Shown in pieces: positions 1 through 8,274 of a stretch of DNA of 64,000 bases. The notes beneath the pieces were generated by a model. The model had not been told where the DNA came from, made no database searches, and worked only from the letters and a program-made list of their open reading frames with translations. The stretch lies in contig NZ_CP116256.1 in NCBI RefSeq assembly GCF_027947575.1, forward strand, positions 6,386,001 to 6,450,000, in the 5' to 3' direction. Made by a program: the position numbers and the translations under genes. The stretch's first letter is position 1, and the number at the start of each line of letters is the position of its first letter. Source of the stretch: Streptomyces rubrogriseus (GTDB lineage Bacteria; Actinomycetota; Actinomycetes; Streptomycetales; Streptomycetaceae).

Positions 1-540
1 GAGGAGCAGGGGCACAAGGCCGCCGCCAGCCTCGTCCTCGCCCTCTACGCGGCGGGGTCGTGCACGGCCGCCATGATTTTCGGGCTGCTGCGCTTCGCCG
101 GTCCGCCGGAACGCCGCTGGCTCCTGGGCGTGTGTGCGATGGCCGTGAGTATGATCCCCCTCCTACTGGTCGGAAACCTGCCGTTTCTGGCCGCGGCGCT
201 GTTCGTTGCGGGTCTGTCCATCGCTCCCACGATGATCACGACCATGTCCCTCATCGAAGAGCACGTACCGCGCACGCAGCTCACCGAGGGCATGACCTGG
301 GTGAGCACCGGACTCGCGGTGGGGGTCGCGCTCGGCTCCTCCGCGGGAGGCTGGGTGATCGACGCCTCCGGGGCGCGTGCCGGGTACGGGGTTCCGGCGG
401 TGGCCGGGGCCGTCGCGGTCGCGGTCGGTTTCCTCGGGTACCGCCGGCTCAAGCGGCCGGAACCGCGTCGGGGAGGGACCGTTGAGCAGCACACGCACGG
501 CGAACGGCAGGACGAGCGGCCGGAACGGCACATGGCGTAA
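1..540 (+). CDS. MFS transporter, C-terminal part (5' end outside window)
   Basis: The frame is open from the first base of the window and ends at the TAA at 538-540, so only the last 179 residues are present. Several hydrophobic segments rich in Ala, Gly, Val and Leu are separated by short basic loops, followed by a hydrophilic Arg/Glu-rich cytoplasmic tail, as in the C-terminal half of a 12-helix major facilitator transporter. The phrase with two Gly-rich helices (about residues 100-140) fits the last transmembrane pair. The substrate cannot be read from this part. The last 60 bp overlap the next gene's proposed TTG start, so the two may be translationally coupled. Confidence 0.75.
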   Translation, partial: EEQGHKAAASLVLALYAAGSCTAAMIFGLLRFAGPPERRWLLGVCAMAVSMIPLLLVGNLPFLAAALFVAGLSIAPTMITTMSLIEEHVPRTQLTEGMTWVSTGLAVGVALGSSAGGWVIDASGARAGYGVPAVAGAVAVAVGFLGYRRLKRPEPRRGGTVEQHTHGERQDERPERHMA

Positions 541-1819
541 CTGGGGCGGAAACGTCTCGGCGCGTCCCGCGCGGGAGGTCACTCCCGCCTCCGTCGACGA
601 ACTGGCCGACGCCGTCCGCCGGGCGGCCGAGGACGGACAGCGGGTCAAGGCGGTCGGCACCGGGCACTCGTTCACGTCGATAGCCGCGACGGACGGTGTG
701 TTGATCCGGCCTCAACTGTTGACGGGCATCCGCAGCATTGATCGCGACGCCATGACGGTCACGGTGGAGGCGGGTACCCCGCTCAAGAGGCTCAACATGG
801 CGCTCGCGCGCGAGGGCCTGTCGCTGACCAACATGGGCGACATCATGGAGCAGACCGTCTCCGGGGCCACCAGCACCGGCACCCACGGCACCGGCCGCGA
901 CTCGGCCTCGATCGCCGCCCAGATCCGCGGCCTGGAACTGGTCACGGCGGACGGCTCGGTGCTGACCTGCTCCGCGGACGAGAACCCCGAGGTGTTCGCC
1001 GCCGCCCGGATCGGGCTCGGAGCACTGGGCGTCGTCACCGCGATCACCTTCGCCGTGGAGCCGGTCTTCCTGCTCACGGCCCGCGAGGAACCGATGCCCT
1101 TCGACCGGGTCCTGTCCGACTTCGACGCGCTGTGGTCGGAGAACGAGCACTTCGAGTTCTACTGGTTCCCGCACACCAACAGCACCAACACCAAGCGCAA
1201 CAACCGCAGCGCCGGTCCGGAGCGGCCGGTGGGCCGGTTCCAGGGCTGGCTGGACGACGAGTTCCTGTCCAACGGCGTCTTCCAGGCGGCCAACTGGGTC
1301 GGCCGCGCGGCGCCCGCCACCATCCCGGCGATCGCCCGGATCTCCAGCCGGGCACTCTCCGCGCGGACGTACACGGACACTCCCTACAAGGTCTTCACAT
1401 CCCCGCGCCGGGTGCGGTTCGTGGAGATGGAGTACGCCGTGGCGCGCGAGGCCGTCGTCGAGGTGCTGCGCGAACTGAGGACGATGGTCGACCGCTCAGG
1501 GCTGCGGATCAGCTTCCCGGTCGAGGTGCGCACGGCCCCGGCCGACGACATCACGTTGTCCACCGCGTCGGGCCGCGACAGCGCGTACATCGCCGTGCAC
1601 ATGTTCCGGGGCACGCCCTACCAGGCGTACTTCACGGCCGCCGAGCGGATCTTCACGGCGCACGAGGGCCGGCCGCACTGGGGCAAGGTGCACACCCGGG
1701 ACGCCGGGTACTTCTCCCGGGTGTACCCGCGCTTCGGCGAGTTCACGGCGCTGCGGGACCGTCTTGACCCTGACCGTCTGTTCCAGAACGACTACTTGCG
1801 TCGGGTTCTGGGGTCGTAG
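482..1819 (+). CDS. FAD-linked oxidase, alditol oxidase / D-arabinono-1,4-lactone oxidase type
   Basis: A 445-residue protein of the vanillyl-alcohol-oxidase fold. The N-terminal FAD domain has the motif VGTGHSF, whose His (about residue 62) is where AldO-type enzymes attach FAD covalently, followed by the SGATSTGTHG phosphate loop. The C-terminal ALO domain ends with the HWGK motif (His about 399) and FQNDYLRR, typical of alditol/sugar-lactone oxidases. It probably oxidises a polyol or aldonolactone with O2, releasing H2O2. The TTG at 482 is chosen because GGGAGGG lies just upstream; an open frame extends to 377 but reads low-complexity Arg/Ser sequence. Its last 77 bp overlap the end of the convergent gene on the other strand. 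Confidence 0.85.
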   Translation: MSSTRTANGRTSGRNGTWRNWGGNVSARPAREVTPASVDELADAVRRAAEDGQRVKAVGTGHSFTSIAATDGVLIRPQLLTGIRSIDRDAMTVTVEAGTPLKRLNMALAREGLSLTNMGDIMEQTVSGATSTGTHGTGRDSASIAAQIRGLELVTADGSVLTCSADENPEVFAAARIGLGALGVVTAITFAVEPVFLLTAREEPMPFDRVLSDFDALWSENEHFEFYWFPHTNSTNTKRNNRSAGPERPVGRFQGWLDDEFLSNGVFQAANWVGRAAPATIPAIARISSRALSARTYTDTPYKVFTSPRRVRFVEMEYAVAREAVVEVLRELRTMVDRSGLRISFPVEVRTAPADDITLSTASGRDSAYIAVHMFRGTPYQAYFTAAERIFTAHEGRPHWGKVHTRDAGYFSRVYPRFGEFTALRDRLDPDRLFQNDYLRRVLGS

Positions 1820-2627
1820 CCGAGGCGTCCGGGTCGGGGGCTCCGGTGCCGTCGGCCTCCTCGTCGCCGTCGGCGTCCGGGGTGGGCGTCGGGCTGGACG
1901 CCGTACCGCCGCCCTCCGTCGAACCGGCGCCGGACGACGGGCTCCCGTCGGTTGCGTCCGGGCTCCCGGAGGGGGTGGGGGCCGGGGCCTCGCTGCCGGA
2001 ACCGGAGTCCTTCGCGTCGCCCGGGTCACCGGAGCCCCCGGAGTCCCGGCCGTCCTGCGGGTCTTCCGCGCCGCCGGAGTCGCCGGACTCCCCCGAATCG
2101 GCGGCGGACTTGCCGTGTCCGGTGAAGGCGCTGCCGACGGTGGTGCTGTGGCCGCCGCTCAGGTTCTGGCCGGAGGCGACCTCGTACACCGTGATCCCGG
2201 CCATGGTGACGCCGAAGACGAGGGCCGCCGCGACCAGCGGGCGGCGCCAGCCCCTGGTCCGCGCGCGGTAGACGGTGCCCTCGGTGAACTCCCCCGAAGC
2301 CGAAGCCGAAGCCGGGTCCGGCGCCGCGGCCGGAACCGACGCGGTTCGCCCGTCGATCCGCACGGCAGCGACGGTGCGCTTCACCCGGATCTGCTCCCCG
2401 GTGCGCTTGAAGAAGTGCTGGAGCACCGAGCCCCCGCAGGTGGCGACGACACTGATCAGGCCGGCTCCGGCGATCGTGCCGTACACACCGAAGGAGGAGG
2501 CGAGTTTGGCGGCCACCACCGCCGCCAGGGCGCTGCCCGCGACCTGGGGGACGCTCAGGTCGATGCGCCTGGACTCCCCCTTCGAACGCACGTCCGCCAC
2601 GCCCGCGTCATCGGACCTTTCACGCAT
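1743..2627 (-). CDS. Membrane protein with Ser/Gly/Asp-rich tail, unknown function
   Basis: A 294-residue protein I do not recognise. Residues about 25-70 form a hydrophobic Ala/Val/Gly-rich region, a second hydrophobic segment lies at about 128-150, and the rest (about 165-294) is low-complexity, acidic and rich in Ser, Gly, Asp, Pro and Thr, as in proteins with an extracytoplasmic flexible tail. A basic stretch separates the two hydrophobic parts. The ATG is near the start of the long spacer before sepH. The final 77 bp overlap antisense to the end of the FAD-oxidase gene, in the low-complexity tail, so the exact C-terminus could vary between strains. It is a single gene, with no operon partner visible. 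Confidence 0.65.
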   Translation of the reverse strand: MRERSDDAGVADVRSKGESRRIDLSVPQVAGSALAAVVAAKLASSFGVYGTIAGAGLISVVATCGGSVLQHFFKRTGEQIRVKRTVAAVRIDGRTASVPAAAPDPASASASGEFTEGTVYRARTRGWRRPLVAAALVFGVTMAGITVYEVASGQNLSGGHSTTVGSAFTGHGKSAADSGESGDSGGAEDPQDGRDSGGSGDPGDAKDSGSGSEAPAPTPSGSPDATDGSPSSGAGSTEGGGTASSPTPTPDADGDEEADGTGAPDPDASATTPEPDASSRSGTDGQGQDGPAAP

Positions 2628-3099
2628 CGTCGGACCTTGCCTGCCTTTCCCGTACGGGATCGATCAACTGCATGAGAAAGGGACGTGCGGCCGAAACCAT
2701 TAGTTCCGTTTCTGGTGATTGCGTGAAGTACGCCACGTCCAAGATCGCGGAAATCGCGCCAGGGACGGCCGAGCGCCACCTCTTGCCAGAAGTTGGGCGG
2801 CGCGCCAATCCACGCACGTGGTCCGAATGGAGTACTGTTGCGAGCCCTGGAGCTGGTCTCCCGACAGGGGGTCCGGCACCTTGAAGGACCGCCGGGAGGG
2901 GGCTAGTTGCACAGGGTGACGAGGTTGGTCACTTAGCGTTGCGAACAGGTAACCGTGCCATAACGGCGATCCAGGGCCCGTGCCCGACACGCCGGGCAAC
3001 TCGGCAAGGTTGTGGCAGGCTGCACCCGGGCAGGCCACACTCGACAGAGCGGAAGCAGCGACGCACGTGACGTCGGCAGGCACCACCCGGGAGGTCCCC
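2628..3099. other. Divergent intergenic region upstream of sepH
   Basis: 472 bp between the divergent membrane-protein gene and sepH. It must carry both promoters. I see a short inverted repeat GGTGAC-6-GGTCAC-like around 2915-2935 but no convincing -35/-10 pair, RNA gene or ORF. Confidence 0.5.
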
Positions 3100-4158
3100 A
3101 TGCCCGAACTGCGTGTCGTGGCCGTCTCGAATGACGGCACACGGCTGGTGCTGAAGGCTGCGGACAGCACGGAGTACACGCTTCCGATCGACGAGCGGCT
3201 CCGTGCCGCCGTACGCGGCGACCGTCCCCGCCTCGGCCAGATCGAGATCGAGGTGGAGAGCCATCTCCGCCCCCGCGACATCCAGGCGCGTATACGTGCC
3301 GGCGCGACCGCGGAAGAGGTCGCCCAGATGGCCGGCATCCCCGTCGATCGCGTACGGCGCTTCGAGGGCCCCGTGCTGGCCGAGCGCGCCTTCATGGCGG
3401 AGCGGGCCCGCAAGACCCCCGTCCGCCGCCCCGGCGAGAACTCCGGGCCGCCCCTCGGCGAGGCCGTCCAGGAGCGGCTGCTGCTGCGCGGCGCCGACAA
3501 GGACACCGTCCAGTGGGACTCCTGGCGCCGCGACGACGGCACCTGGGAGGTCCTGCTGGTCTACCTGGTCGCGGGCGAACCGCACTCGGCGAGCTGGACG
3601 TACGACCCGCCCCGGCGGCTCGTCCAGGCCGTCGACGCGGAGGCGCGCGCGCTGATCGGGGAGTCCGACGACCTCGCCGCGCCCGAGCCCAGCTTCCCGT
3701 TCGTGCCGCGCATCGCGCGACTGCCGCGCGACCGGCCGCTGGACCGCACCCTCGACCGGGAGCAGCGGGAGCGTCCGAGCCTGCCCCCGCCGCCGTCCGA
3801 GCCGGTCGACGACACCGCGGCCACCGCCTCGGCCGAGCGCGAGCGCGACTCGCTCACCAGCCTGCTGGAGGCCGTACCGAGCTTCCGCGGCGACCTGGTG
3901 GTGCCCGAGCGCGCTCCGGATCCGGTGGAGGAGCCCGTCGAGGAACCCGAGGTGGAGGAGCCGCCCGCGCCCGCCGCGTCGGCCGGTTCCGCCTACGCCG
4001 ACGTGCTCATGCCGCGCTCGGTGGCGAGCCACCGCGACCGCCTCACCGGCTCCACCGACCGCCAGGCCGAGGCCGACGGCGTCCGGCCGGGTCGCCGCGC
4101 GGCGGTGCCGAGCTGGGACGAGATCGTGTTCGGCACGCGGCGCAAGAAGCAGGAGTAG
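3100..4158 (+). CDS. sepH: Cell division protein SepH
   Basis: A 352-residue protein whose first 180 residues match the DUF3071 domain of SepH: it begins with MPELRVVAVSNDGT, has a helix-turn-helix-like segment at about residues 66-95 (IQARIRAGATAEEVAQMAGI) and the conserved SWRRDDGTWEV block. The C-terminal half is Pro/Glu/Arg-rich and disordered, ending with VPSWDEIVFG. In S. venezuelae SepH binds FtsZ and promotes Z-ring assembly; its usual length is about 340-350 residues, as here. The ATG at 3100 is preceded by GGGAGG; the frame is open further upstream but without SepH-like sequence. It is followed by a strong terminator, so it is probably monocistronic. Confidence 0.95.
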   Translation: MPELRVVAVSNDGTRLVLKAADSTEYTLPIDERLRAAVRGDRPRLGQIEIEVESHLRPRDIQARIRAGATAEEVAQMAGIPVDRVRRFEGPVLAERAFMAERARKTPVRRPGENSGPPLGEAVQERLLLRGADKDTVQWDSWRRDDGTWEVLLVYLVAGEPHSASWTYDPPRRLVQAVDAEARALIGESDDLAAPEPSFPFVPRIARLPRDRPLDRTLDREQRERPSLPPPPSEPVDDTAATASAERERDSLTSLLEAVPSFRGDLVVPERAPDPVEEPVEEPEVEEPPAPAASAGSAYADVLMPRSVASHRDRLTGSTDRQAEADGVRPGRRAAVPSWDEIVFGTRRKKQE

Positions 4159-4187
4159 TCGGTCCTCGCCGAATGACGTGACCGAGG

Positions 4188-4219
4188 TCGGGGCCGCACC
4201 CGGGTGGGTGCGGCCCCGA
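4188..4219. terminator. Bidirectional hairpin after sepH
   Basis: A 14-bp perfect stem (TCGGGGCCGCACCC and its complement) with a 4-base loop lies between the convergent ends of sepH and the sulfurtransferase gene. There is no T-tract, as is usual in Streptomyces. Confidence 0.8.
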
Positions 4220-4439
4220 TCGCGTGCCAACGGCCGACTGCGCGTACGGACTTGCCGCGGACGGGTCGACGGGTTCGGCCCTCGTGCGGGCGCCGCGCCG
4301 CCCTCGGTGCCAGGTCCTGCTTCCGGACCGGCCCCCGCTCCCGGCGGGCATGGCCCCGCCACACCCCGGCCCGGGGTCCCACGCGCGGTGACCGGGGCCT
4401 CCTGCGCGCGAGTCCGCCACCCACGCGCAGCGCACCCCT

Positions 4440-5291
4440 CTACTGCGGGTCGGGGCCCACCGCGACCGGCCGGGCCGGGTCCGACGACCACTCGGACCAG
4501 GAGCCCACGTACAGCGCCGCCTCGATCCCCGCCACCGCCAGGGCGAGCACTTCGTGGGCACCCGACACGCCCGAGCCGCAGTACACGCCGACCGCGCCGT
4601 CCTCCGTGGCGCCGAGGGTCTTGAAGCGTGCCCGGAGTTCCTCGGCGGGCAGGAAGTGCCCGTCCGGGGCCACGTTGGCGGTCGTCGGCGCGGACACGGC
4701 GCCCGGGATGTGGCCGCCGACCGGATCGATCGGCTCGACCTCGCCCCGGTAACGCTCCCCCGCGCGGGCGTCGAACAGCACCCCGGACCGGGCCAGCGCG
4801 GCCGCCCCGTCCGCGTCCAACAGACCCGTGGCGCCCGGCGCCGGCGCGAAGTCGCCCTCCGCGGGCGCCGTGACGTCCGTCGACAGCGGCGCCTCCCAGG
4901 ACGGCAACCCGCCGTCGAGGACCCGCACGTTCGGGTGACCCGTCCAGCGCAGCAGCCACCAGGCGCGGGCCGCCGCCCATCCCTGCCCGCCGTCGTAGAC
5001 CACGACCGGCCGCCCGTGCGACACGCCCGCCCGGCGCATCGCCGCGCCGAACTCTCCCACCTCGGGCAACGGGTGCCGGCCGTGCGCGCCGGGCGCGGAG
5101 GCGAGTTCGCGGTCCAGGTCGACGTAGACGGCACCGGGCAGGTGCCCGGCCGCGTACTCGGCCCGGCCGTCGAACGGCGGGGCGCCGGCCGCCTTCGCCG
5201 TGCTCAGCTGCCAGCGGACGTCGAGCAGGACGGGCGGATTGGCGCCCGCCAGTTCGTCGACGAGTTCGGATGCGGAGATGATGGCGTTCAT
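4440..5291 (-). CDS. Thiosulfate/3-mercaptopyruvate sulfurtransferase (rhodanese tandem)
   Basis: A 283-residue protein with two rhodanese domains. The N-terminal domain begins MNAIISASELVDEL and keeps LLDVRW and GHLPGAVYVDLD but lacks the catalytic Cys. The C-terminal domain carries the active-site loop CGSGVSG with Cys about 238, after the GGHIPGA motif. The CGSGV(S/T) loop is typical of actinobacterial SseA/CysA-type enzymes, which transfer sulfane sulfur from thiosulfate or mercaptopyruvate to an acceptor such as cyanide or a thiol. The ATG at 5291 is chosen because homology-like sequence starts there; upstream frame is Arg/Pro-rich. It is divergent from the VOC gene and convergent with sepH. 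Confidence 0.9.
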   Translation of the reverse strand: MNAIISASELVDELAGANPPVLLDVRWQLSTAKAAGAPPFDGRAEYAAGHLPGAVYVDLDRELASAPGAHGRHPLPEVGEFGAAMRRAGVSHGRPVVVYDGGQGWAAARAWWLLRWTGHPNVRVLDGGLPSWEAPLSTDVTAPAEGDFAPAPGATGLLDADGAAALARSGVLFDARAGERYRGEVEPIDPVGGHIPGAVSAPTTANVAPDGHFLPAEELRARFKTLGATEDGAVGVYCGSGVSGAHEVLALAVAGIEAALYVGSWSEWSSDPARPVAVGPDPQ

Positions 5292-5524
5292 GGCCCCATC
5301 CTGACGTACCGAGTGGCCGAGGCGTCGTTGTCGGGCTACTCTGCCCGCCGGACAGTACCGATCACGAGGCGTACGGGTTCGGCCACATGCTGTACTGCCC
5401 GGGCAGGCGGGCTGCCCCACGAGCGCGAGCACGCCCGAAGCACGCACCGGAACCCGGTGCCGGTGCCGAGGCCCGTCGGAGCGGAAGCGGACGCACGGCC
5501 CGGAGGGCCGAGAAGAGGGTGACG

Positions 5525-6328
5525 ATGACCGACGCACGGGGATCGGACGGCCGGATCGGCGAGACGAACGCCCGACGCGCGCCCGGCACGCCCTGCTGGG
5601 TGAGTCTGATGGTGCACGGACCGGCCGCCACCCACGACTTCTACGGTGCCCTGTTCGGCTGGGAGTTCCGGCCCGGCCCCCAGCAACTGGGCCCCTACGC
5701 GCGGGCCCTGCTCGACGGGCGGGAGGTGGCCGGCATCGGGCAGCTGCCCCCGGACCGGCAACTGCCCACCGCCTGGACGCCGTACTTCGCCTCCGACGAC
5801 GTCAACCGGACGGCGGAAACGGTGCGCCTGTGCGGTGGCACGGTCGGTGTCGGCCCCCTGGACGCGGGCGAGGCCGGCCGCATGGCCCTGGGCTCCGACC
5901 CGGCCGGCGCCGTCTTCGGGGTGTGGCAGGCGGCCGCGCACCTGGGCACGGCCGTCACGGGCCGGCCCGGCACACCGGCCTGGAACGAACTGCTGACGTA
6001 CGAGACGGCGGGCGTCGCCAAGTTCTACGAGACGGTCTTCGGCTTCGAACTGCTCCCGGATCCCTCCGCCGACCGCGACTACGTGACCCTGCGCATCGAG
6101 GGCCGCCCGGTCGCCGGCATCCACGGCGTGGGCGACGCCCTGCCGCGCGAGCGGGGTCCGCACTGGACGACGTACTTCGAGGTGGCAGACACGGACGAGT
6201 CCGCGGCGCACCTCGTCGACCTGGGCGGGCACGTGCTGGTCCCGGCCCACGACACGCCCCACGGCCGGGTGGCGACGGTGGCGGATCCGGAGGGGGCTCG
6301 GTTCACGCTGCTGCACGCTCGGCGGTGA
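5525..6328 (+). CDS. Two-domain VOC (glyoxalase-like) protein
   Basis: A 267-residue protein with two vicinal-oxygen-chelate domains. Each repeat has the FYGALFGWEF / FYETVFGFEL helix-strand signature (about residues 38 and 166), a mid-domain WTPYFASDD / WTTYFEVAD strand, and a terminal DPAGAVFGVWQ / DPEGARFTLLH strand. Such tandem VOC proteins in Streptomyces are often annotated hydroxylases or antibiotic-binding proteins, but the substrate cannot be read from the sequence. The ATG at 5525 follows GAAGAGGG; a GTG two codons earlier is possible. It ends 54 bp before the convergent aldolase gene. Confidence 0.8.
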   Translation: MTDARGSDGRIGETNARRAPGTPCWVSLMVHGPAATHDFYGALFGWEFRPGPQQLGPYARALLDGREVAGIGQLPPDRQLPTAWTPYFASDDVNRTAETVRLCGGTVGVGPLDAGEAGRMALGSDPAGAVFGVWQAAAHLGTAVTGRPGTPAWNELLTYETAGVAKFYETVFGFELLPDPSADRDYVTLRIEGRPVAGIHGVGDALPRERGPHWTTYFEVADTDESAAHLVDLGGHVLVPAHDTPHGRVATVADPEGARFTLLHARR

Positions 6329-6382
6329 CGTGGTGACGGGACCGGCCGTACGCCTGCGACCTCCCGCAGGCCTCGGACCCGC

Positions 6383-7231
6383 TCAGCCGCTCACCACGGC
6401 GAGCAGGGCACGTACCGTCTCCGCCATCGTCTCCCGGCCGCGGGCGACGTAGGGGCGGGGGTCCGTCAGGTCGGGGCGCGCCGCCAGCGTCTCGCGCACC
6501 GCGCCCGTGAAGGCGATGTTGAGGGCGGTGCCGACGTTGACCTTCAGGATGCCCGCCCGGACGGCCCGCCGCAGTTCGTCGTCCCCGACTCCCGACGAAC
6601 CGTGCAGTACCAGGGGTACGGGCACGGCCTCCCGGAGCCGTTCGATCAGCGCGTGGTCCAGGGACGCGGAGCGTTCGGTCATCGCGTGGCTGCTGCCGAC
6701 GGCGACGGCCAGCGCGTCCACGCCGGTGTCCGCCACGTAGCTCGCCGCTTCCTGCGGGTCGGTGCGCACCCCGGCCGCGTGGGCGCTCGCGGGGGCGTCG
6801 GGTTTGCCCCCCACGTACCCGAGTTCGGCCTCCAGCCACAGGCCCGCGCCGTGGGCCCACTGTGCCGCGGCGCGGGTGGCGGCGAGGTTCTCGGCGTAGG
6901 GCTGTGCCCCGGCGTCGAACATCGCGGAGGAGAACCCGGCGTCGGCGGCCGTGCGCAGCAGCCGCATGTCCGTCACGTGGTCCAGGTGCAGCGCGACGTC
7001 GACGTCGCATGCCTTGCCGACCTCGGCCGCGGCCCGTGCGATCGGCTCGACGCGGCCGCCGTGGAACCGCACGGCGTTCTCGCTGATCTGCAGGATCACG
7101 GGGGCGCCCGCGGCCTGCGCACCGGAGGTGATCGCCTCGGCGTGCTCCAGCGTGATCACGTTGAACGCCGCGACGGCCCGGCCTGCGGCGGCGGCCTCCG
7201 AGACGAGTTCGCGCGTGGGAACCAGGGGCAT
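6383..7231 (-). CDS. Class II ketose-bisphosphate aldolase (GatY/KbaY/AgaY type)
   Basis: A 282-residue Zn-dependent aldolase: AFNVITLEHAEAI near the start, the metal-binding LHLDH (about residue 80), LEAELGYVGG, and the second metal His in VLHGSSGV followed by GILKVNVGT, all in the order of the FbaA/GatY family. Tagatose-1,6-bisphosphate or a related ketose bisphosphate is the likely substrate, because the gene closes a leftward operon that also encodes a GatZ/KbaZ-like protein and an AgaS-like isomerase. It would yield dihydroxyacetone phosphate and glyceraldehyde 3-phosphate. A 104-bp gap with a direct repeat CCGGCCGGTAC separates it from the permease gene upstream. Start ATG at 7231 is preceded by GAGGGGAA. 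Confidence 0.85.
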   Translation of the reverse strand: MPLVPTRELVSEAAAAGRAVAAFNVITLEHAEAITSGAQAAGAPVILQISENAVRFHGGRVEPIARAAAEVGKACDVDVALHLDHVTDMRLLRTAADAGFSSAMFDAGAQPYAENLAATRAAAQWAHGAGLWLEAELGYVGGKPDAPASAHAAGVRTDPQEAASYVADTGVDALAVAVGSSHAMTERSASLDHALIERLREAVPVPLVLHGSSGVGDDELRRAVRAGILKVNVGTALNIAFTGAVRETLAARPDLTDPRPYVARGRETMAETVRALLAVVSG

Positions 7232-7335
7232 GGGGGTGTTCCCCTCGCTTTCGTGTTGCTTCGACGGTCGGTCGGTCCGGCCGGTACGGCGGTTGCCGTC
7301 CGCACCGGCCGGTACGGGTGGGTGGGCGTTCGGGA

Positions 7336-8274
7336 CTAGCGTGCGACGGAACTCACGTCGTCGTCCGCCGCACCCGGTGCCACGGAACTCTCGCCGCTCT
7401 TCTCGTCGCTGTAGACCATCAGCGTCGAACCCGCGAGGGCGAGCACGATGCCGAGGGCGCCCCACACGCTGGGCAGCGTCTGGTAGACCGCCAGGGACAG
7501 CACGATGGTCAGGACCGGGGCGAGTGCGTTGGTGATGGGGGCGACCACGGTGGCCTTGCCCCGGCTGAACGCCATGACCAGGAACAGCGCGCCGACCGCG
7601 TTGAGGACCTGCGTCACCGCGGTGAGGGCCGGTGCCTGCCAGGGAGCCCCGGACGGGAAACCGCCCATGATCGCGAACGCCACGGGAACCAGCAGCAGTC
7701 CGCTGATGGTCATCCATCCGAAGGTGGTCGCGTCGTTGACCCCGACGAGCGCGGCCTTGCGCATGCAGAACGCCTGCACGCCCCAGGCGACGCAGATCAG
7801 GATGGCCATCGGCAGCCACGGGCCGTGCGCGTCCGAGTCGCCACCGCCGCTGGGGATGCTGAGCAGCACGATCGCCACCAGCGCCGCGACCACGCCCACG
7901 ACGGCGAGCCGGGTGATCCGCTCCCGCAGCAGCACCGTCGCCATGAGGACGGTGATGACCGGGGACAGGGACACCAGGGGGAAGATCAGGTACGCGGGCC
8001 CGTCGGCGAGCGCCTGGAACAGCAGCAGTTGTCCGCCGGCGCCGGTGAGGCCCGCGATCAGTCCGTACATCGCGGCGACCGGCCGGCGGTCGAACGTGTT
8101 GCCGCGCATCGCGAAGTACGCGGGGATGAGCATCGTGAAGGCCCAGATGATGTAGATCATCTCGTTGGGGTAGCCGTACCTGCTGTTCGGCTCGCTGGAG
8201 AAGGCGCCCCACACGCCCCAGAACAGGACCAGCAGCGACGCGTACAGGATCCAGCCTCTTGTGCCGTTCTTCAT
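7336..8274 (-). CDS. DMT/EamA-type permease, probable sugar uptake
   Basis: A 312-residue membrane protein with about ten hydrophobic helices arranged as two five-helix repeats, as in the drug/metabolite transporter superfamily. Features seen include LVLFWGVWGAF in helix 1, the ALADGPAYLIFPLVSLSPVITVL segment around residues 88-110 and a second copy-like segment AFSRGKATVVAPITNALAPVL near 240. Some DMT members (GlcU, RhaT) import sugars. It starts with ATG inside the stop of the kinase gene (ATGA overlap at 8271-8274), so it is co-translated with it, and no ABC or PTS importer is present in the cluster. I infer that it imports the sugar used by this operon; export cannot be excluded. Confidence 0.75.
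   Translation of the reverse strand: MKNGTRGWILYASLLVLFWGVWGAFSSEPNSRYGYPNEMIYIIWAFTMLIPAYFAMRGNTFDRRPVAAMYGLIAGLTGAGGQLLLFQALADGPAYLIFPLVSLSPVITVLMATVLLRERITRLAVVGVVAALVAIVLLSIPSGGGDSDAHGPWLPMAILICVAWGVQAFCMRKAALVGVNDATTFGWMTISGLLLVPVAFAIMGGFPSGAPWQAPALTAVTQVLNAVGALFLVMAFSRGKATVVAPITNALAPVLTIVLSLAVYQTLPSVWGALGIVLALAGSTLMVYSDEKSGESSVAPGAADDDVSSVAR

Noticed and set aside
2929..4980. Long open frame on the minus strand across sepH
   Set aside because: Antisense shadow caused by high third-position GC; Arg/Ala/Gly-rich with no family motif, while sepH is clear on the other strand.
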